The notes beneath the pieces are model-generated. The model had not been told where the DNA came from and made no database searches. It saw only the letters and a list, made by a program, of their open reading frames with translations. A stretch of DNA of 64,000 nt, from positions 11,786,038 to 11,850,037 of the forward strand of contig CM038923.1 in NCBI GenBank assembly GCA_021904315.1, read 5' to 3'. Below are positions 61,301-64,000 of the stretch, in pieces. A program made the position numbers and the translations under genes. The first letter of the stretch is position 1. Every line of letters begins with the position of its first letter. The stretch is from Sphagnum magellanicum (taxonomy: Eukaryota > Streptophyta > Sphagnopsida > Sphagnales > Sphagnaceae).

Positions 61301-62239
61301 ACAGCACAATGTTATACAACAGTGATAACATTTCTAACATTTGTGGAAGGTGATGTGTGCAGGTGAGAAGCTCAGGAATATGAGGCAGCTAATAGAGTGA
61401 AGCAAAGGAGGAGACAGTTCGGACCCTCACCATTGGGTCCATAAGGTTTGCACCAAACTCATAATGGGAAACAGGTACTTTGATATTTGACTGTGTTGGA
61501 TGCGGCACAGAGCCCATAAATATACTGCACCCACCACAGACCCTTTTTTCTTGTCAGTTCCTGCTTTCTGATCAAACTTCTACCACTCCACAAGTTAAAT
61601 TGTTTTCTTATGTTGTAGTTGTTTCAATCCCTCGACAAACTCCACAGATCTCGTCGGTGGAGGGCAGGGGGAATTTGCATGTATGGAAGGAATTAAGTTG
61701 TGTTGCCTGTTTGCATATTTTTGTTGGGTCATTTCCCTGCTTTGAGAATGTGGGAAGAGAGGTGCATGAAATCAAGAATTGAGAGCTTTGGTTATGTGAG
61801 GAAGGAGAGAGAGAGAGCATCCTGACCTATGGCTGAGAGAAAATTTTTGGTTGAGAGGCTTTGTGAAATCAAACCGCAGGCCTTCAAAGAGTTCTGGCTT
61901 GAGCGACACTACAATTCCGAAATACCCAAACCAGGGTTGTCAAGAGGCCGTCAGCTACCTAGAGCTTGATCTTCTAACTGTTTGGTTTTGTCCAATCAGC
62001 TAATGATGCATTCTTTGCCCTACTACTACTGTATGGAATTTCAAATATGCAGAGAAGAGACATTGTGGAAGAGAAGGATATGTGTGTAAATTTTGTAGTT
62101 GTAGCAACTTACTGATAGCTTCCCGTGTGATATCTTCGAATTTGGTTGGGCATGGCAGGTTGATCCAGTCCTCTGTCTCAGTCCCTCTTTTGTCATCATG
62201 AGAGGAGGAGGAGGATGCATAGCTCACAGCTCCTCCCAT
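58378..62239 (-). CDS. TOM40: Mitochondrial import receptor subunit TOM40, 11 exons
   Basis: TOM40 is the beta-barrel pore of the outer mitochondrial membrane through which nearly all nuclear-encoded mitochondrial proteins pass. Exons on the minus strand, all bounded by GT-AG: 62239-62113, 61908-61827, 61524-61431, 61289-61179, 60839-60789, 60396-60331, 59988-59887, 59431-59363, 59172-59089, 58832-58737, 58434-58378. Joined, they give 939 bases with no stop before the end (312 residues; Arabidopsis TOM40 is about 309). Landmarks: '[18 protein letters not shown]' at the N-terminus; '[16 protein letters not shown]'; '[19 protein letters not shown]'; '[20 protein letters not shown]'; and a C-terminal beta-signal-like '[11 protein letters not shown]'. 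The start is MGGAVSYAS (62,239), because an in-frame stop lies about 110 bases upstream with no ATG between. A degenerate second copy of exon 5 lies in intron 4. Confidence 0.95.
60927..60977 (-). pseudogene. Relic duplicate of TOM40 exon 5 in intron 4
   Basis: The sequence after a GTGCAG acceptor (CTCACAAGCAGGCCTCATTT) resembles true exon 5 (ATCACAAATGAGCCTCATTT). The preceding intron text (GGTTCATGATGG...GGTGCAG versus GGTTATGATGG...GGGGCAG) also matches. Starts are 138 bp apart. The relic reads '[16 protein letters not shown]' then a stop. Cut at the nearest donor it would be 47 bases and shift the frame; at 51 bases it carries TAG. It cannot substitute for exon 5, but could act as a poison exon if spliced in. 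Confidence 0.7.
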
Positions 62240-63400
62240 TTTTGGTATTGGGTCGTCTCCGAAACCAAGCTTTTCAGCCAAGAAGGAGCCAAGGCGTCCC
62301 GATGCCACTTTGATCAATTCCGTGCTCAAGTCAAGTTCTCCAGTTTGGTTTACTTACGAGTCGTCGATTCTCCACACGGTCGTCGTGGTCGTGAGGTACA
62401 ACGAATTACAGGTTCTGTGACAGCAACGCGCGAATAACAAAAGCAAACACTGCAGCAACTCCCGCCCTGAAACCCAAATCCCCACCATTCTTCTGTCTTT
62501 CAATGCCCGCCAACTTCAGCCATCCGTCTGCTCTCTAGTCCTCTTGAATCGGGTTCCCACCGTCCCCCCATAACCCACCTTGTCGACCTTCAGCCCTCTC
62601 GAGAGAGAGTTTCTTCCGAGAATTCCTGTGAGGAAACAAAAAAACACGCAGAATCTTCCAACTCCCTAATCCTGAATTCTTCTTGCTAATCGAGAACCGC
62701 AACTGTCTGTCGACTACCACAAGCGAGAGGCTACAGACTCTAAAAACTCCATCTAACACGCGTCTCCAAAATCCACGCCAAAATGGATCAGAAATTCAAA
62801 ACTCCGCAGTAATGCAGCGACCTTAACCCAAGTAACAATACAGCACGACATGAATGTATGTTTGTTAAACCCCAACAACATTCTGCTGCCACTCTTGGTT
62901 CACAATCCTCCTCCTCCTCCTCCTTCTCTTGCTAATGCTCCTGGGAACAGCAGCAGCAGGAGCAAACACCACCACGACCAACGCCATAATGTGCATGCAC
63001 GAATGCAGCAGCAGACTTGCAACAAAAAAAACACACACACACACAAACCCACCCACCTAGCCCAAAAAGAAACAAAATAAAAGTTGGTATGATCAAGATT
63101 GATTAGATGAAGATGATTATTGCCAAGGGGAAGAACAAACAAGCAAACGACAGTCCGGAATTCGAAGAGATGGCACACAAATTGCGGAGATGGCAAAGAA
63201 GACGAAGAAGAGAGACGGTGAGATTCAGAAAAAGAGAGGAGGGGACGGGGCATGTTTGGTAACTGAAGCGGTTTTCATTTGTTTTCCCCCTTCTTTTACT
63301 AGGTAGCCATCATGATCCTTGGCAGTGGTGTTTTTTTCTTTTGGTGGCGAATTTTCACACGCTAGGATTTTTTTTATAAGAGGCAGTAAGGCCTTAGGTC
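62240..63400. other. 5' flank and leader of the TOM40 gene
   Basis: GC-richer than its surroundings, with CpG-containing text at 62,340-62,600 that probably holds the transcription start. Short simple runs (CTC repeats at about 62,905, CA repeats at about 63,030) occur. Frames on either strand are short and low-complexity. No divergent partner gene was seen. Confidence 0.5.
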
Positions 63401-63419
63401 CAAGGCATTAAGGGCTCTG

Positions 63420-63755
63420 TGCAAGGCCGGAACCGAGTATGGACCCACTTCTGGTAATGCTCAATCGAGGGCCTTACTGGACGTAAAGCTAACAAATTAG
63501 AAGGCAGGAACTGAGCATGGGCCCACTTCTGGTAATGCCCTCAACCAAGGGCCTTAATGCTAACAAATGAGGAGGCCCAAACCAAGCCTGGGCCCACTTC
63601 TGGGAATGGCCTCAACCAAGGGCCTTACTGTACTAAGCACAATGCTAACAAATGAGGAGGCCGGAACTGAGCATGGCCCCACTTCTGGTAACACCCTTGA
63701 CCGAGGGGCCTTACTGGACGCAAAGCACAATGCTAACAAATGAGAAGGCACTAAG
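63420..63755. repeat. Tandem repeat, about 78 bp unit, four copies
   Basis: The CCCACTTCTGG anchor occurs at 63,444, 63,522, 63,593 and 63,678 (spacings 78, 71, 85). Each copy also holds GGAACTGAGCATGG, GGTAATGC, CAACCAAGGGCCTTA and GCTAACAAATGAGGAGGC in order. Unit lengths differ through a small gain or loss of ACTGGACGCAAAGCACA. The block is GC-richer than average. Frames within it simply follow the repeat. Confidence 0.85.
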
Positions 63756-64000
63756 AAAATGGGAGATACCTCCCAAAAATCAAAACGCCCTACAAAGAAA
63801 CGGAAGGTACTGATGTTGACTAAATGCCAGATTTCGCATTAGGAGGTGCCCTCCAATCACAATAACGAATTTTCCAGAGTAGCTTTATGGCCTTGTGAAG
63901 GGCCCTAAGGAATCTGGCCATAGGATTTTAATAAAATCACAAAAAAAACAACTATGTATGCTAGAGATTAAGGCCCTACAAAAAATGCCCTAAGGAATTT
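63756..64000. other. Window end, GGCCCT-rich, nothing firm
   Basis: Short AAGGCCCT / AGGGCCCTAAGG motifs echo the adjacent tandem repeat, suggesting that the same repeat family continues beyond the window. No gene is visible. Confidence 0.35.

Noticed and set aside
62240-62329. TOM40 start 30 codons further upstream
   Set aside because: That position is a TTG, and an in-frame TAA lies just upstream; the first ATG at 62,239 gives the family's normal length.
63420-63755. CRISPR-like array from regular spacing of repeats
   Set aside because: The whole unit, not just a short repeat, is conserved between copies and the genome is eukaryotic; it is an ordinary tandem repeat.

Overview
This window is nuclear DNA of a land plant. 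It holds a plant-type TOM40, an EMSY-like ENT/Tudor gene (EML is a plant family), a SAD1/USP39 splicing factor, CACTA and Helitron DNA transposons and Ty3/gypsy remnants. The wide, repeat-filled gaps between single genes and the style of the elements suggest a non-seed plant, perhaps a moss or other bryophyte. The species cannot be fixed from sequence alone.

Only three genes look intact, all in the right-hand half. (1) 37,108-38,817 (+): an intronless 569-residue USP39/SAD1-like protein. (2) 54,952-56,064 (+): an intronless 370-residue EML protein. (3) 58,378-62,239 (-): an 11-exon TOM40 gene whose exons I joined by hand into an uninterrupted 312-residue frame. EML and TOM40 are convergent. 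The three act in different processes (pre-mRNA splicing, chromatin reading, mitochondrial protein import), and nothing suggests they form a pathway.

The rest is AT-rich, repeat-derived DNA in many states of decay. From left to right: degenerate repeats and an LTR/primer-site-like junction (2.0-3.1 kb); a minisatellite of about 60 bp units (4.6-5.7 kb); a less AT-rich unassigned block (9.1-12.8 kb); a decayed gypsy reverse transcriptase on the minus strand (about 14-16.6 kb), adjoined by a complete non-autonomous CACTA element (16,585-17,851); a Helitron-type PIF1 helicase remnant (18.7-21.0 kb, -); decayed coding stretches including a methyltransferase-like pseudogene (24.8-29.4 kb, +); a gypsy gag-protease remnant with its LTR TATA box (31.1-32.9 kb, -); a repeat block present again at 51.2-53.3 kb; a second CACTA element (43,424-45,175) sitting in one copy of a tandem duplication whose other copy keeps the empty site; and a gypsy integrase joined to a PHD finger (47.5-48.6 kb, -). 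A tandem repeat of about 78 bp units lies at 63.4-63.75 kb.

I found no clearly new biological system. The most informative observations are the degenerate duplicate exon inside TOM40, the CACTA insertion dated by an internal empty site, the integrase-PHD remnant, and a repeat family whose copies end upstream of both intronless genes. All similarity statements come from reading translations by eye; no database search was run.
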